This document shows positions 1 through 7,599 of a stretch of DNA of 64,000 nt, piece after piece; the stretch's first letter is position 1; every line of letters begins with the position of its first letter. The notes beneath the pieces were generated by a model. The model had not been told where the DNA came from. It searched no databases and saw nothing but the letters and a program-made list of their open reading frames with translations. The position numbers and the translations under genes were made by a program. The DNA comes from Fusobacterium_C necrophorum (GTDB lineage Bacteria; Fusobacteriota; Fusobacteriia; Fusobacteriales; Fusobacteriaceae): NCBI RefSeq assembly GCF_900104395.1, contig NZ_FMXX01000012.1. One strand, 5' to 3'.

Positions 1-1
1 A

Positions 2-403
2 TTTTATTTGCCAAAAATAAATAATTTGAACATACTTGAAAGACTTCCGAATTTACAAGTTGCAGAAATATGCCAATTAACAAATGTTAAAAAACTTCCG
101 GATTTATCCAAATCAAAGTTACAACATTTGTGTTTTGAAAATATGAAAAATCTATTTGACTTCACTTCAATAGGGTCCGCTCAACATTTGAAATCAGTTT
201 CGGAAACGGTATGTCCTACTTCACTGGAAATTGATAATATACTTCCTATGATTCAAAATCCTAATATTGAGCAATGTGCATTTTATACAAGTAGTAGTAG
301 AAAAAATGAGTTGTTTGCTAAGTTGATAGAACAGTATAAAAAGAAATGTGAAGCCAATACTCATATTGTTAGGAAAATACTTTTTCCCAATGGAAAAATG
401 TAA
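2..403 (+). CDS. Leucine-rich-repeat-like protein, 5' end outside window
   Basis: The reading frame is open from the first bases of the window, so only the C-terminal 133 residues are seen. The first ~60 visible residues show an irregular leucine-rich spacing (LERLPNL, KKLPDLS, SKLQHL, NLFDF), like the end of an LRR solenoid. The remainder is a charged alpha-helical tail. No membrane segment is visible. It sits at the head of a run of small genes that look like immunity proteins, and LRR proteins do occur in such loci, but the assignment is by context only. A TTG at position 8 could be read as a start, but no ribosome site can be judged. Confidence 0.5.
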   Translation, partial: FYLPKINNLNILERLPNLQVAEICQLTNVKKLPDLSKSKLQHLCFENMKNLFDFTSIGSAQHLKSVSETVCPTSLEIDNILPMIQNPNIEQCAFYTSSSRKNELFAKLIEQYKKKCEANTHIVRKILFPNGKM

Positions 404-574
404 AAAATGATAATTAGTATATAATCTGTTAGTAATTTACTATAAGTCATCTAAATGATTTACTGTTTTTTTACAATTCAGCTGTCTCTAGTTAGTCATA
501 AAGCAATTTATGGCTAAGTAAAGACGGAATGACACAACCAAATCTCTAAAACTAAAGCTATAAACAACGAAATA

Positions 575-603
575 TTGGGTACAATCAATAATTATAGTAT
601 AAT
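575..603 (+). promoter_or_regulatory. Sigma-70-type promoter, first of three related copies
   Basis: TTGGGT at 575-580 and TATAAT at 598-603 are separated by 17 bases. It lies ahead of the decayed HTH gene and the Imm17-like gene. The surrounding bases resemble promoters at 2738-2766 and 4591-4619, so it belongs to a repeated module. The 404-574 stretch before it shows no gene. Confidence 0.55.
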
Positions 604-639
604 AACGGCAAATATATTTATAAAGAAAAGAAGATTAAT

Positions 640-842
640 ATGGCATTAAACTATGGATACAACTTACAAAAAAAAGCTTAAAGAAAATTGATGTTATAGC
701 TATGGAGGGACTAACAACCAATGTTATGGCACAGATGGGAAAAAATAAGCCTATAACACTTAAAAATTTAGAGAAAATATGCAAAGCACTTGACTGTACA
801 CCTAACGATGTATTCTCTTTTGATGATGAATATGTTGAATAA
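640..842 (+). pseudogene. Broken small XRE/Cro-type HTH regulator (YozG-like)
   Basis: From the ATG at 640 the frame reads MALNYGYNLQKKA and stops at 679. A different frame from 678 continues as LKKIDVIAMEGLTTNVMAQ, then an HTH-like remainder ending in CTPNDVFSFDDEYVE with a stop at 840-842. Intact relatives are about 70-residue DNA-binding proteins common on Firmicutes integrative elements. Here roughly ten residues of helix 1 are missing and the frame is broken at the junction. A second, more decayed copy with the same junction lies at 4667-4780. No functional product is expected. Confidence 0.65.
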
Positions 843-874
843 TTTGAATTGGAGGAGGAAATAGACAAACAATT

Positions 875-1120
875 ATGGACGGAGTATTTGAATTTTTAAA
901 AGCACATTATCAGTATGTGTTGATAGCGGCAGGATTATTATTTTTAATAGGTGCAATAAAAGATTGGAAATGGCTTTGTCAAGCAACAGGAGGGAACAAA
1001 GTACGCCATGCCTTTATTTTTGAAATGTGGGGAGAGAAAGGTTATAGAGTTTTCATAGGAATATGTGGACTGATACTTTCGATTTGCGGTGTTGCTTTTT
1101 TAATGTTGGATAAAAGATAA
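875..1120 (+). CDS. Imm17-like small membrane immunity protein
   Basis: An 81-residue protein with two hydrophobic segments (about residues 14-26 and 58-77). They flank a conserved-looking middle, IKDWKWLCQATGG, followed by FEMWGEKGYRVFIG. This pattern matches the Imm17 family as I know it: small two-helix membrane proteins encoded beside polymorphic toxins, predicted to protect the cell from a cognate toxin. The ribosome site GGAGGAGG at 851-858 is rather far from the ATG. The toxin partner is not in the window. It could be another two-TM protein, but the residue pattern supports Imm17 fairly well. Confidence 0.6.
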   Translation: MDGVFEFLKAHYQYVLIAAGLLFLIGAIKDWKWLCQATGGNKVRHAFIFEMWGEKGYRVFIGICGLILSICGVAFLMLDKR

Positions 1121-1156
1121 TAAATAAACATTTAATTTTTAATGAAAGGGGAACTT

Positions 1157-1480
1157 ATGTATAGTTTCAGCTTAGGAAATAAATTTAATAAAGTATTTGC
1201 TGTTATTGAGTATTCAGAAGAAAAATCCTTAAATGCACTATATGAAAAAGATATTCCTTTTATTAAAAAACTATGGGAGAAATACTATGATGATTATACT
1301 TTTTCCATAGAAGAATTAAAAATAGCAAGAGATGATTTGATGAAGTATATGGATTTTGAGCAGTGGGAGAACTTGTCTGATAAACAGATCAGAGAACAAA
1401 TAAACCTGATATATAAGCTGACGGCAATTGTTTCGTATGGCTTGGCAAAAGATTGTGCCTTGTATGGCAGCGGGAACTAA
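1157..1480 (+). CDS. Small acidic hypothetical protein, probable immunity protein
   Basis: A 107-residue soluble protein, Lys/Glu/Tyr-rich and predicted mostly helical. It has no signal peptide and no membrane segment. I place the start at the ATG at 1157, behind AAAGGGG, rather than the ATG at 1142. I do not recognise the family. It is followed after 17 bases by another small unknown gene, and context suggests a member of the immunity-gene array. Confidence 0.5.
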   Translation: MYSFSLGNKFNKVFAVIEYSEEKSLNALYEKDIPFIKKLWEKYYDDYTFSIEELKIARDDLMKYMDFEQWENLSDKQIREQINLIYKLTAIVSYGLAKDCALYGSGN

Positions 1481-1497
1481 GGATATAGAGGATGTTT

Positions 1498-1836
1498 ATG
1501 AAACAAAAATTATGTATGGCAATGATTTTTCAAATAGATGCAAAATCAGAAAAAGCAAAAGAAAGTATGAGAAATAGAATCAGAGAAAAACTGGAAACCA
1601 TTTTAGGGAAATCTAACCTATTTCTTGAATATGATGAAGAAACAAATTCTTTTGCCTATATGGAAGAAGATGTGAAAGAGAGTTTTGATGAAAAAGCTAT
1701 CTTTCTATTAAAAACACTACAAAACTTCGGATACTCTTATGTGGTTACAGGAAATTTGGAATCTGAGGAATTTGATATCTGTACTTCTAAGACAAAAATA
1801 AGTGGAATTTGCTTTATAGAGGGATTATTACATTGA
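1498..1836 (+). CDS. Small hypothetical protein in immunity array
   Basis: A 112-residue protein, starting at the ATG at 1498 six bases after GAGG; an ATG at 1492 is also in frame but overlaps the ribosome site. It has a beta strand (AMIFQID), a helical stretch of Lys/Glu-rich sequence, then YVVTGNLESEEFDI, suggesting a small alpha/beta fold. Family not recognised. It follows gene 1157-1480 by 17 bases and is probably co-transcribed with it and with 1858-2085. Confidence 0.5.
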   Translation: MKQKLCMAMIFQIDAKSEKAKESMRNRIREKLETILGKSNLFLEYDEETNSFAYMEEDVKESFDEKAIFLLKTLQNFGYSYVVTGNLESEEFDICTSKTKISGICFIEGLLH

Positions 1837-1857
1837 TTTTCAGGAGGGAAAATAAGA

Positions 1858-2085
1858 ATGAGTTCTTTATTTCATGAATATTTAGAATTATTAGAAAATG
1901 CTATAAAGAGAATGAAGAAAGAATATCCTTATTTTATTGTTTATATAATGGCGATAACCACAGAAGAAAATCATAATCGTAGCTATATTAGTTTTGATTT
2001 GAAAGAAAACTCATTAAAGAGATTACAGGAATGGGAAAAAGAGTATTCCTATCGGATTGAAGCTATTTATCACCGAACTGAATAA
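1858..2085 (+). CDS. Very small hypothetical protein in immunity array
   Basis: A 75-residue protein with a strong ribosome site (AGGAGGG) ahead of the ATG. It is predicted as helix-strand-strand-helix with many Glu and Lys. No recognised domain. It is last of three closely spaced small genes (1157, 1498, 1858), which by position and size look like an immunity or regulatory cassette. Confidence 0.45.
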   Translation: MSSLFHEYLELLENAIKRMKKEYPYFIVYIMAITTEENHNRSYISFDLKENSLKRLQEWEKEYSYRIEAIYHRTE

Positions 2086-2171
2086 AACTAAATACTGAAG
2101 ATATCAGACGATAGGAATTAAAACATTTGTCGTCTTTTTCTATGCTCAAAATTTGAAAGGAGATAAATTTT

Positions 2172-2675
2172 ATGGACAATAAAACTGAATTAGAAAATGT
2201 AAAAGCAGAGATTGAAAGTAAGAGGGAGGAAAAAGAAAAATACGAAAAGAAATCAGCTCAGCTTCAAAACAGGGAAAAACAATTGAAGGAAATGGCAAGT
2301 CTTAAAGACAGAAAAAAGCGAAACCATAGACTGATAGAAAGAGGGGCAATCCTTGAAAAGATAACAGGCTCATCAGCTATCAAGTCTAAAGATTGGCAAA
2401 AGGAAATACAAAGCCTTGAAAGTGAAGTAGGGCTATTAAACAATCAATCTCAATCCATCAAAGAAGAATACGAAAGTATTAACTATATTAAATATGACGT
2501 AAAAACCGTAAATGATGATTATGGAATAGACCTAAGTATTGAGATAGACAAGGCAATTAAGCGTGGAGAAAAGCCAAGTGTAATTGCACAATTAAAGAAA
2601 TACCAAGAGCAGGGGGTAAAATACGAGCAGAGGAAAGAAAAAACAAAAGATTATTACAGAAGTGAGGAAAGATGA
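2172..2675 (+). CDS. DUF3847-domain protein
   Basis: A 167-residue highly charged protein with a coiled-coil N-terminus (residues ~4-45). It then has the stretch KKRNHRLIERGAILEKITG (residues ~51-69), which I recognise as the DUF3847 signature (R.HRLIERGAILE). DUF3847 proteins of unknown function sit next to relaxase genes on integrative elements. The C-terminal ~60 residues go beyond the usual short family length and may be a fusion with a neighbouring reading frame. Just past the stop another frame stays open to 2730, consistent with damaged sequence. Ribosome site AAAGGAG precedes the ATG. Confidence 0.6.
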   Translation: MDNKTELENVKAEIESKREEKEKYEKKSAQLQNREKQLKEMASLKDRKKRNHRLIERGAILEKITGSSAIKSKDWQKEIQSLESEVGLLNNQSQSIKEEYESINYIKYDVKTVNDDYGIDLSIEIDKAIKRGEKPSVIAQLKKYQEQGVKYEQRKEKTKDYYRSEER

Positions 2676-2737
2676 AGTACCAAATGGGGTAACGAATTGT
2701 TATTTCCCTAAGGGATATAAATACAAGTAATATAATA

Positions 2738-2766
2738 TTGAATAAACTCAATATTTATGATATGAT
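2738..2766 (+). promoter_or_regulatory. Sigma-70-type promoter of the YhcG nuclease gene
   Basis: TTGAAT at 2738-2743 and TATGAT at 2761-2766, 17 bases apart, with an AATTTATGA-like spacer. The sequence is related to the promoter at 4591-4619 and less closely to that at 575-603. It is 37 bases upstream of the ATG at 2803. Confidence 0.5.
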
Positions 2767-2802
2767 AATTGAAATCTTGGCAGATAAAGAGGTGATAGCT
2801 AT

Positions 2803-3828
2803 ATGAATAATGAAATAGGTAAAATTCATAAAGATATTTATAGTAGCATTAAAGAATTGATGGATAACGCAAGAAATAATGTTGCAAGAGAAGTTAATAA
2901 TATCCTCATTCAAACTTACTGGGAGATTGGGCGAATTATCGTAGAAGAGGAACAGGGAAATTCTGATAGAGCCGAGTATGGAAAACAGTTAGTAACAGAC
3001 TTATCAAAGAGGCTTACAAAAGAATATGGCAAGGGATTTTCAAAATCCAACTTGTTTAATATGAGAAATTTCTATTTGAGTTTTCCAATTTTCCAGACGG
3101 TGTCTGGAAAATTAAGTTGGTCACATTATTGTGAATTGCTTTCCATAAGTGATGAGAAGAAAAGAAGTTTTTATGAAAAAGAAACGGTAAGTGCAAATTG
3201 GTCTGTAAGAGAGCTAAAAAGACAAATAAAAACATCACTTTTTGAAAGACTTTTACTTTCATCAGGAGATGAAAATAAAGAAAAGGTATTAGGCTTAGCA
3301 TTAAAGGGAAATGAAATAAATAAGGCAAGTGATATTGTAAAAGACCCCTATGTATTTGAATTTTTAGGAATACCTGAAGAAAAGGCGGTAATGGAAAGTG
3401 ATTTAGAAAAAGCTCTAATAACTCATATTGAAAAATTCTTGCTTGAACTTGGCAAGGGCTTTATGTATGTTGGTTCTCAGCAAAGAATAACACTTGGGAA
3501 TACCCATTATTATGTTGATATGGTATTTTACAACAAGATACTTAGAAGCTATGTTTTGATTGAGTTAAAAACAGGAAAGCTAATGCCGGAAGCAGTCGGA
3601 CAGCTCAATATGTATCTTAACTACTACAAGACGGAAGTTAATGACGATACAGATAATGAACCTATTGGAATTATCCTTTGTACCGATAAGGACGGTATAC
3701 AGGCAGAATATGCACTTGGCAGTCTGTCCAATAAGATATTTGCTTCTAAATACACTTTATATATTCCTGATAGAGAAGAGTTAGAAGAGCAGGTAGAAAG
3801 AGTAGTGAAGAAGTATAAGAAAAAATAA
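2803..3828 (+). CDS. YhcG-family PDDEXK nuclease (DUF1016)
   Basis: A 341-residue protein with the two usual parts of the family. An N-terminal DUF1016-type helical region (residues ~8-150) contains TYWEIGRIIVEEEQ and YGKQLVTDLSKRL. The C-terminal nuclease domain (~200-340) has VDMVFYN, then VLIELKTGK (E-x-K) and a following GQLNMYLNYY, consistent with D...ExK...Q of the PDDEXK fold. Family members are putative DNA or RNA nucleases often found near restriction or defence genes. The gene looks intact although neighbouring element genes are broken. Its role in this array is unknown. Confidence 0.8.
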   Translation: MNNEIGKIHKDIYSSIKELMDNARNNVAREVNNILIQTYWEIGRIIVEEEQGNSDRAEYGKQLVTDLSKRLTKEYGKGFSKSNLFNMRNFYLSFPIFQTVSGKLSWSHYCELLSISDEKKRSFYEKETVSANWSVRELKRQIKTSLFERLLLSSGDENKEKVLGLALKGNEINKASDIVKDPYVFEFLGIPEEKAVMESDLEKALITHIEKFLLELGKGFMYVGSQQRITLGNTHYYVDMVFYNKILRSYVLIELKTGKLMPEAVGQLNMYLNYYKTEVNDDTDNEPIGIILCTDKDGIQAEYALGSLSNKIFASKYTLYIPDREELEEQVERVVKKYKKK

Positions 3829-3945
3829 AGTTAATTGAAAATTGTGCAACGCCCATTGCACAATTATAGAAAACAAAATAATTTATGATTGATTAGAGAA
3901 GTGGAGTAATAACCTACTTCTCTTTTTTATTGCAAGGAGAAGACA

Positions 3946-4306
3946 ATGAGCGATAACAAAAAATACTATTATCTCAAGCTAAAAGAAGATTTCTTTACAA
4001 GTGAAACTATAACCTTGCTTGAGAGTATGAAAGATGGAGTAATGTATTCCAATATTTTACTAAAGCTGTATCTGAATGAGCCTTAAAAATAACGGCAAGC
4101 TTATATTTAGAGATAACATTCCGTATACAACAGAAATGATTGCTATCATAACACGCCACCAAGTTGGTACTGTGGAGAGGGCAATAAAAATATTTTTGGA
4201 GTTGGAATTGATAGATCAATTACCCGATAACATTTTGTATATGGCAGATATAGAGCTTTTCATCAGAAAGTTATCAACAGAGGGAGAAAAGAAAGCGACC
4301 TTTTAA
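3946..4306 (+). pseudogene. Phage-type replisome organizer N-terminal domain, frameshifted
   Basis: From ATG 3946 the frame encodes MSDNKKYYYLKLKEDFF and on to KLYLNEP, stopping at 4084-4086. One extra A around 4075-4076 causes this, because the +1 frame from 4076 continues directly as MSLKNNGKLIFRDNIPY and through ITRHQVGTVERAIKIF to 4306. The joined product matches the N-terminal half of replisome organizer proteins that load helicase on phages and integrative elements. The C-terminal half is missing. A frameshift from sequencing error cannot be excluded, but the truncation is real in this sequence. Confidence 0.75.
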
Positions 4307-4311
4307 GATAG

Positions 4312-4521
4312 GTAGATGAAGATGGTATCTACAAATGGATAGAAGTCATAAAGAAACACAAGAATATTAAGAAGCTGGACAAAGAAACCTTAGATGAACT
4401 CATCTTAAAAATCTATGTTCACGAAAAGGAAGTAGTGGATGGAGAAATCACCCAAACCATTGATATTTATTACAATTTCATAGGGAATACAGATAGCTTA
4501 CAGGTCAGCTACAATCTTTAA
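4312..4521 (+). pseudogene. C-terminal tail of a large serine recombinase (DUF4368-like)
   Basis: An open frame from 4312 to the stop at 4519-4521 encodes about 69 residues. It includes NIKKLDKETLDELILKIYV, EKEVVDGEITQTIDIYYN and FIG. This resembles the extreme C-terminal region of TndX-type recombinases of integrative elements. The catalytic resolvase and zinc-ribbon parts are absent, so it is a dead fragment left after deletion. Confidence 0.6.
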
Positions 4522-4590
4522 TTGGGAATAAAGCATTATGGCATCATTAAAGATGGAATAAAATAAGCAAAACTTGAAATAAGTTAAAAA

Positions 4591-4619
4591 TTGATTAAAA
4601 TCAACATTTATGTTATGAT
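4591..4619 (+). promoter_or_regulatory. Promoter of the decayed HTH copy and SUKH gene
   Basis: TTGATT at 4591-4596 and TATGAT at 4614-4619 with a 17-base spacer. It closely resembles the promoters at 575-603 and 2738-2766. It may now drive the SMI1/KNR4 gene at 4802. The rest of 4522-4660 holds no gene. Confidence 0.55.
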
Positions 4620-4666
4620 AATAAAAATTATTATATACAAAGAGAAAAGGAAGACTGGGAGATTTA

Positions 4667-4780
4667 ATGATAGACCACTGCGGACATAACTTGCAAGGAA
4701 AGATTGAAAAAAGATTGATGTTATAGCTATGGGTGAGATGTAAAGTAATGTAATGGTATAGACGGATAAAAATTACAATG
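4667..4780 (+). pseudogene. Second decayed copy of the small HTH gene
   Basis: The stretch contains codons for CGHNLQ followed at once by ATTGATGTTATAGCTATGG (IDVIAM) and then in-frame stops within SNVMV. This parallels the 640-842 copy, including the same loss of helix 1 between NLQ and KIDVIAM. It cannot encode a protein. Confidence 0.5.
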
Positions 4781-4801
4781 AAAAATTTAGGAGAGTTGTG
4801 T

Positions 4802-5155
4802 ATGAATATCAAAGAAACTGAAGTGAAAATTATCGAACTTGAGGCAAGATTAAATATTACCTTTCCACAGCTGTACTTTGATTTTCTAGTTGGAATCAAG
4901 GATGGTGATGTGTTTGAAGTTAAGAACTCAGGAATGTGTATTTATTCTTACTCTGATTTAGAGGAGAGAAATCAAACCTATCAAATAAAAGAAAATGAGC
5001 CTAACTATTTTATGATTGGGCAAGATGGAGATTTGGGATACTTTATAAAAACAGATACGCCAAAGGATAACTCTATATTTTCAAATGATTTAGGAGCATT
5101 AGGTTCATTGGAAATGAAAAAAGAAGCGGACAATATTTTTGACTTGATAAAATAA
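4802..5155 (+). CDS. SMI1/KNR4 (SUKH) family immunity protein
   Basis: A 117-residue protein starting at ATG 4802, six bases after AGGAGAG; the ATG at 4778 has no ribosome site. It begins with IKETEVKIIELEARLNITFPQLYFDFL, typical of SUKH domains (the query helix that ends in LP..Y..FL). It continues with GDVFEVKN and PNYFMIGQDGDLGYFI, the usual strand pattern with a Gly-Asp turn. SUKH proteins are widespread predicted immunity proteins that bind and neutralise diverse nuclease toxins. No toxin is adjacent. Confidence 0.75.
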   Translation: MNIKETEVKIIELEARLNITFPQLYFDFLVGIKDGDVFEVKNSGMCIYSYSDLEERNQTYQIKENEPNYFMIGQDGDLGYFIKTDTPKDNSIFSNDLGALGSLEMKKEADNIFDLIK

Positions 5156-5168
5156 TTTTTGTAAATTA

Positions 5169-5702
5169 GTGGTTTTTAGTATTAAACAAATAAGAGAAAA
5201 GTATAAGTTTATTAGAGAGTTACAAACAGAAATTTATAGGAGAAACCATATGCATAATATGTTAAAAATACCATCTGTTATAGAAAATTTTATTAAAATG
5301 AAAATACATACAAAGATACCATTGCTTCCTTGCATATATGAAGACTTTGAAAAAATGCAGATAGGGTATCGATGGAATCCTGTCCAACAATGCACACTAA
5401 TAACTAATAATACTGGAAGTTGGCAAGAAAACTGGTATGTTATTGCTCAAAATGAATTAGGTGATCCGTTTTTTGTAGATTTTGCAACAGAAAATTATCC
5501 TGTTTATACAGCTATACATGGTAAGGGAGGCTGGAAAGCATTCAAGGTGTCAGACAGTATTTGTCAATTTACTGAAATTCTGAATAAGATAAATAATACA
5601 GACTTAACTTTTCCTTGTAGTTTGAATTTTTTAAATGATATTATAGATTTGAAGAGTGAATTTTGGGTTGAAGTAAACGAAAGCTGTCAAGAAGTTGAGT
5701 AA
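5169..5702 (+). CDS. Second SMI1/KNR4 (SUKH)-like protein
   Basis: A 177-residue protein with a SUKH-like core. It shows QENWYVIAQNELGDPFFVDF (W.v.A.n..GDp.fvd), then ENYPVYTAIHGKGGWKAFKVSDS, the pattern of the PVY...HG..W region. The N-terminal extension (residues 1-27) depends on a GTG start with no strong ribosome site; an in-frame ATG at 5250 is an alternative. It follows the first SUKH gene by 13 bases, so the two are probably co-transcribed. Confidence 0.65.
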   Translation: MVFSIKQIREKYKFIRELQTEIYRRNHMHNMLKIPSVIENFIKMKIHTKIPLLPCIYEDFEKMQIGYRWNPVQQCTLITNNTGSWQENWYVIAQNELGDPFFVDFATENYPVYTAIHGKGGWKAFKVSDSICQFTEILNKINNTDLTFPCSLNFLNDIIDLKSEFWVEVNESCQEVE

Positions 5703-5799
5703 TCTGGGGTTATTGAGTAAAACTAAAAAAAATAAGAATTTAAAGATTTAAGGGATTAATAAAAACCTATGGTTAAATCAAAAGTAAAGGGGAAAAGAA

Positions 5800-6357
5800 A
5801 TGAATTTGATTGCAAGTATTGGTCAGGAAGAGGAAAAGAAAATAATAGGCAGGATCGGAGGAAATGTACCTTGTTTTTTTCTTGATAAAGAAAAGACAAT
5901 TAAAGAGTATAGATTTTATATGGTTTTTCAAAATCCGAATAATCCGAAAGAATTTTTCTCTATCTTTATTCCCAATGAATATGGCTTTATGCTTGATAGG
6001 AATATATATCCAAACTGCTCAGTGAAAGTTTTTTCTCATGCTTTTTCAAAGGAAAGTAAGAATACAGAATATACACTGGGCGGCATCAATAAAGCACATA
6101 TTATAGGGTATGACCAAGTAGATAATAACAAGTTTGATTTCATAACCAAAGCAAGAACACCCAAACTGCTTCAAGACGAAACATACTATACAGAAAAATT
6201 AAAAAAGGATGGCTATGAGTTTTTTATTCAAGTAGATGAAAATTATTACACAAATAATCTGCTTCAGGAGAATTATATATTTGGTTATGGAGCATTGTAC
6301 CTATATAAACATCGTGAAAGTGGAGATGTAATTGCCGGTTTTTGGCAATATTCATAG
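5800..6357 (+). CDS. Hypothetical protein, possible immunity protein
   Basis: A 185-residue soluble protein with aromatic-rich beta segments (YRFYMVFQNPNNPKEFFSIF, YEFFIQVDENYYT) and a C-terminus ending in FGYGALYLYKHRESGDVIAGFWQYS. The look recalls DUF1963/YwqG-type proteins, but I cannot confirm the family. It starts at the ATG at 5800 behind AAAGGGG. It lies after the SUKH pair with a 97-base gap and is probably another immunity-array member. Confidence 0.5.
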   Translation: MNLIASIGQEEEKKIIGRIGGNVPCFFLDKEKTIKEYRFYMVFQNPNNPKEFFSIFIPNEYGFMLDRNIYPNCSVKVFSHAFSKESKNTEYTLGGINKAHIIGYDQVDNNKFDFITKARTPKLLQDETYYTEKLKKDGYEFFIQVDENYYTNNLLQENYIFGYGALYLYKHRESGDVIAGFWQYS

Positions 6358-6563
6358 TCATTATTTTGTTAGAGTAATATAAAAATCGGAAGTTATAAGC
6401 TAAATGGAATGCCCGGAAAAAATTCTGTAAAACTATATTTTTGAAGAAAAAGAAGCTATTTTAAAACAGTACTTTAGCTGGAAACTACAGAACTGAAATT
6501 GGCAAAAGAATAAATGCATTGATATAAAATGAAAAATGTTGAAAGAAAGTTCAAAAAGGAGAC

Positions 6564-6935
6564 ATGTTTAAAATGGAATACAATATAAAGAAGCTGGAAT
6601 TTGAATTAGATAGAGGTAATTCAAGTAATTTCATTTTTGAATTATATAATAGAAATGTGTTTAATGAGGAACGATTTTATAAATTCATCGGTAGTATTGC
6701 AGAATTTATCGACAATTATTCAGCACTTCAACATTTATCGGAGGAGAAATATTTTTTCTATATGAATGAAATTATTAAAAATTGTGAGGACATACTATGG
6801 ACATTTACTCGGCATTGCTTGAAAGAAGATGATTATGTGATAGAAAATTTCAATCAAATAAAAGACAGTTTGACACAGTATTATATGTATATTCGAGAAT
6901 ATTCCGAGAGATTGATTCTAAATATACAAGAGTAG
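6564..6935 (+). CDS. Hypothetical helical protein
   Basis: A 123-residue, mostly helical, acidic protein rich in Tyr and Phe, with no recognised domain, signal or membrane segment. The ATG at 6564 lies very close to AAAGGAG; the in-frame ATG at 6573 may be the real start. The 205 bases before it (6358-6563) hold no clear gene. Placed in the immunity array by context. Confidence 0.45.
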   Translation: MFKMEYNIKKLEFELDRGNSSNFIFELYNRNVFNEERFYKFIGSIAEFIDNYSALQHLSEEKYFFYMNEIIKNCEDILWTFTRHCLKEDDYVIENFNQIKDSLTQYYMYIREYSERLILNIQE

Positions 6936-7083
6936 AATTATCTCTAAAATTCGGATAATAATCGAATGTTATGGATACGGATTTCATTTTTACAAATCCA
7001 ATGATTTATCCAATAACAACTTAGAAAAATGTGATGATGATAAGTATGATTTTTCATTAAGTCGTGATAGAAGATTAGAATGA
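6922..7083 (+). pseudogene. Possible C-terminal remnant of another small gene
   Basis: A frame open from 6922 to the TGA at 7081-7083 has no start codon with a ribosome site. It reads IIIECYGYGFHFYKSNDLSN and on through DKYDFSLSRDRRLE. Such aromatic sequence resembles the small proteins around it. It may be a truncated immunity gene overlapping the end of the preceding one. It could also be chance. Confidence 0.25.
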
Positions 7084-7119
7084 TAATATTCAATAAAATG
7101 ATATTACAGGTGATAGGTT

Positions 7120-7506
7120 ATGGAAAATAAAATTTTAATTGACAATAGTGAATTTAGATTAGACACAAGTGATGAGTATATCGGAGAGTTGACTGTCTGG
7201 AAAAAGACAACAAAAATTTTTCTGAATATTGAAGATAATAAAGAAGATGTGAGCCATGTAGTTATTGAAAAAATTAACTGGCTGAATGATAATAAGGATA
7301 AGATAATTGATATATTTATGGAAGAAAACGGTCACTATGTAGATGTTATTAACGAGATGATTGAAAGCGGTGATTTCAAAGCGGATAAAAGGATTTCCGA
7401 AAAAGAGTTTGTAAGATCTTTGTTCGTGAATAATGTAACCATATATGTAAAAGGGAGTGAAACTGATTTCTGCCTTGATTTAGAGGCGGAACCTGACTAT
7501 TTATAG
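7120..7506 (+). CDS. Hypothetical small acidic protein, possible immunity protein
   Basis: A 128-residue acidic protein. Beta segments come first (EFRLDTSDEYIGELTVW, KIFLNIED), followed by a helix (VVIEKINWLNDNKDKIIDIF) and a C-terminal strand region ending in DFCLDLEAEPDYL. The layout resembles DUF2004/DUF2262-type small proteins, but I cannot assign it. GGTGATAGGTT before the ATG is a weak ribosome site. Confidence 0.45.
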   Translation: MENKILIDNSEFRLDTSDEYIGELTVWKKTTKIFLNIEDNKEDVSHVVIEKINWLNDNKDKIIDIFMEENGHYVDVINEMIESGDFKADKRISEKEFVRSLFVNNVTIYVKGSETDFCLDLEAEPDYL

Positions 7507-7599
7507 ATTTTTAGTAAAAATGTTATAATTATAAAAAATATCGATTTTTCGTGAATAATCTATAAAATTAAATATTATACTAAAGGAGGGGATTATAAA

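Larger units (their letters stand above)
2172..4521 (+). mobile_element. Remnant of a Firmicutes-type integrative/conjugative element
   Basis: Within about 2.4 kb lie a DUF3847 protein, a YhcG nuclease gene, a frameshifted replisome organizer and the C-terminal tail of a large serine recombinase. DUF3847, replisome-organizer and DUF4368-tailed recombinase genes are familiar on clostridial and streptococcal integrative elements. Here they are truncated or broken and packed together, so the element is dead. I saw no clear terminal repeats or attachment sites. Boundaries are approximate. Confidence 0.5.

Noticed and set aside
635..868. A minus-strand frame over the HTH remnant
   Set aside because: The + strand shows clear homology to a small HTH family, so the minus frame is a shadow.
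2674..2730. An open frame after the DUF3847 gene reading EVPNGVTNCYFPKGYKYK
   Set aside because: It may be a fragment of an element gene, but it is too short and unrecognised to list as a feature.
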